Source of the DNA: Haliclona indistincta
Taxonomy: Eukaryota; Porifera; Demospongiae; Haplosclerida; Chalinidae
NCBI GenBank assembly: GCA_964017065.1
Contig: OZ024785.1
Location: forward strand, 11,177,086-11,241,085
DNA: 64,000 bases
Reading direction: 5' to 3'
The translations under genes were made by a program, and so were the position numbers. Position 1 is the stretch's first letter, and the number at the start of each line of letters is the position of its first letter. Of this stretch, positions 63,619-64,000 are shown piece after piece. Below the pieces are notes generated by a model that was not told the origin of the DNA, ran no database searches, and saw only the letters and a program-made list of their open reading frames with translations.

Positions 63619-64000
63619 GGTTGTGACCATAGGACACACACTGCCAGGATTATTTTTATAAGCTACAATATAAATGCAGTTTCTATAGCAGCTACACCCA
63701 CTCAAACACAAGCAGCATGTACTATGCACTGCAGTTAGTGATGTATAAACTAGACTCTTTTAACACTTCTTTAGTTTGTTCACACAGTCTGGCTGTGACC
63801 TTCCAATAGATCACTTCTGTGCACATAAAAAGTATTATGTTCATTGTGTGGTACCTTAGTCAGCAGAATTTTTTCTTCAACCCATCACCCACCACCACAA
63901 GCATGCTAGTAATTGGTCTGCTGGTTTTCCATCACCACCTGCCCATTTGTAAACAGGTGCTTAGGTTTTTGCTGTGCTAGCAAAACAAAGTATGTTCTTC
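63619..64000. other. No supported gene to the window edge
   Basis: AT-rich sequence with no recognisable exon or repeat. Confidence 0.3.

Overview
The window looks like repeat-dense DNA from a non-bilaterian animal, most likely a demosponge. I infer this from AT-rich sequence, many short introns (roughly 50-100 bp) with GT...AG borders, and protein families I associate with sponge and cnidarian genomes: DUF6589-like proteins, HECT/G2E3-like proteins, THAP and P-element-like transposases, Cryptons and MULE-like transposases with protease domains. I see no rRNA, tRNA, CRISPR array or bacterial operon. The species assignment is inference.

Layout. 0.4-9.9 kb: a probable multi-exon transposon gene reading, in order, PHD finger, MULE-like transposase, USP-type (C19) deubiquitinase with Cys, His and Asp boxes, and a ULP1/SENP-type (C48) protease with His, Asp and Cys boxes, then duplicated acidic exons. 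It is interrupted by three TIR elements (1.0-1.9, 3.8-4.4 and 7.95-8.5 kb). 10-13.3 kb: simple repeats, a TIR-ended repeat and a small unrecognised gene. 13.9-17.5 kb: a P-element-like transposase cut off next to an intact Crypton tyrosine recombinase ORF that is preceded by a long palindrome. 17.9-22.4 kb: a nine-or-more-exon gene of unknown function, a zinc-ribbon ORF with a duplicated tail, LINE and hAT relics. 22.9-26.6 kb: a DUF6589-family gene with several frameshifts, ending in a PHD finger and interrupted by a Crypton relic and hairpins. 26.9-30.6 kb: a Mutator-like fragment, a RecQ-like helicase relic on the minus strand, and a second gene of the 18-kb type. 31-34 kb: hAT 3' end and small ORFs. 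35-45 kb: pieces that may be one HECT/G2E3-like gene, split by an intact 797-codon Mutator-like transposase (minus strand) and by another multi-exon gene, with a MITE sitting in a HECT exon. 45.5-53.3 kb: foldback and hAT-like elements, a DIRS/Ngaro-type recombinase end, a Gypsy 3' end with LTR, kinase and Crypton relics and a Harbinger-like MITE. 53.9-60 kb: two related loci with a zinc finger and differently expanded coding repeats, the first joined to a THAP9-like transposase. 60-64 kb: a THAP gene, a minus-strand gene end, Harbinger, THAP and hAT fragments.

Almost every recognisable protein is a transposase, recombinase, reverse-transcriptase relic or transposon passenger. The likely host-type sequences are the HECT-like gene, the kinase relic and a few unrecognised multi-exon genes. 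Many reading frames are broken, and several of the breaks are single-base losses in T runs, so some may be sequence errors rather than decay.
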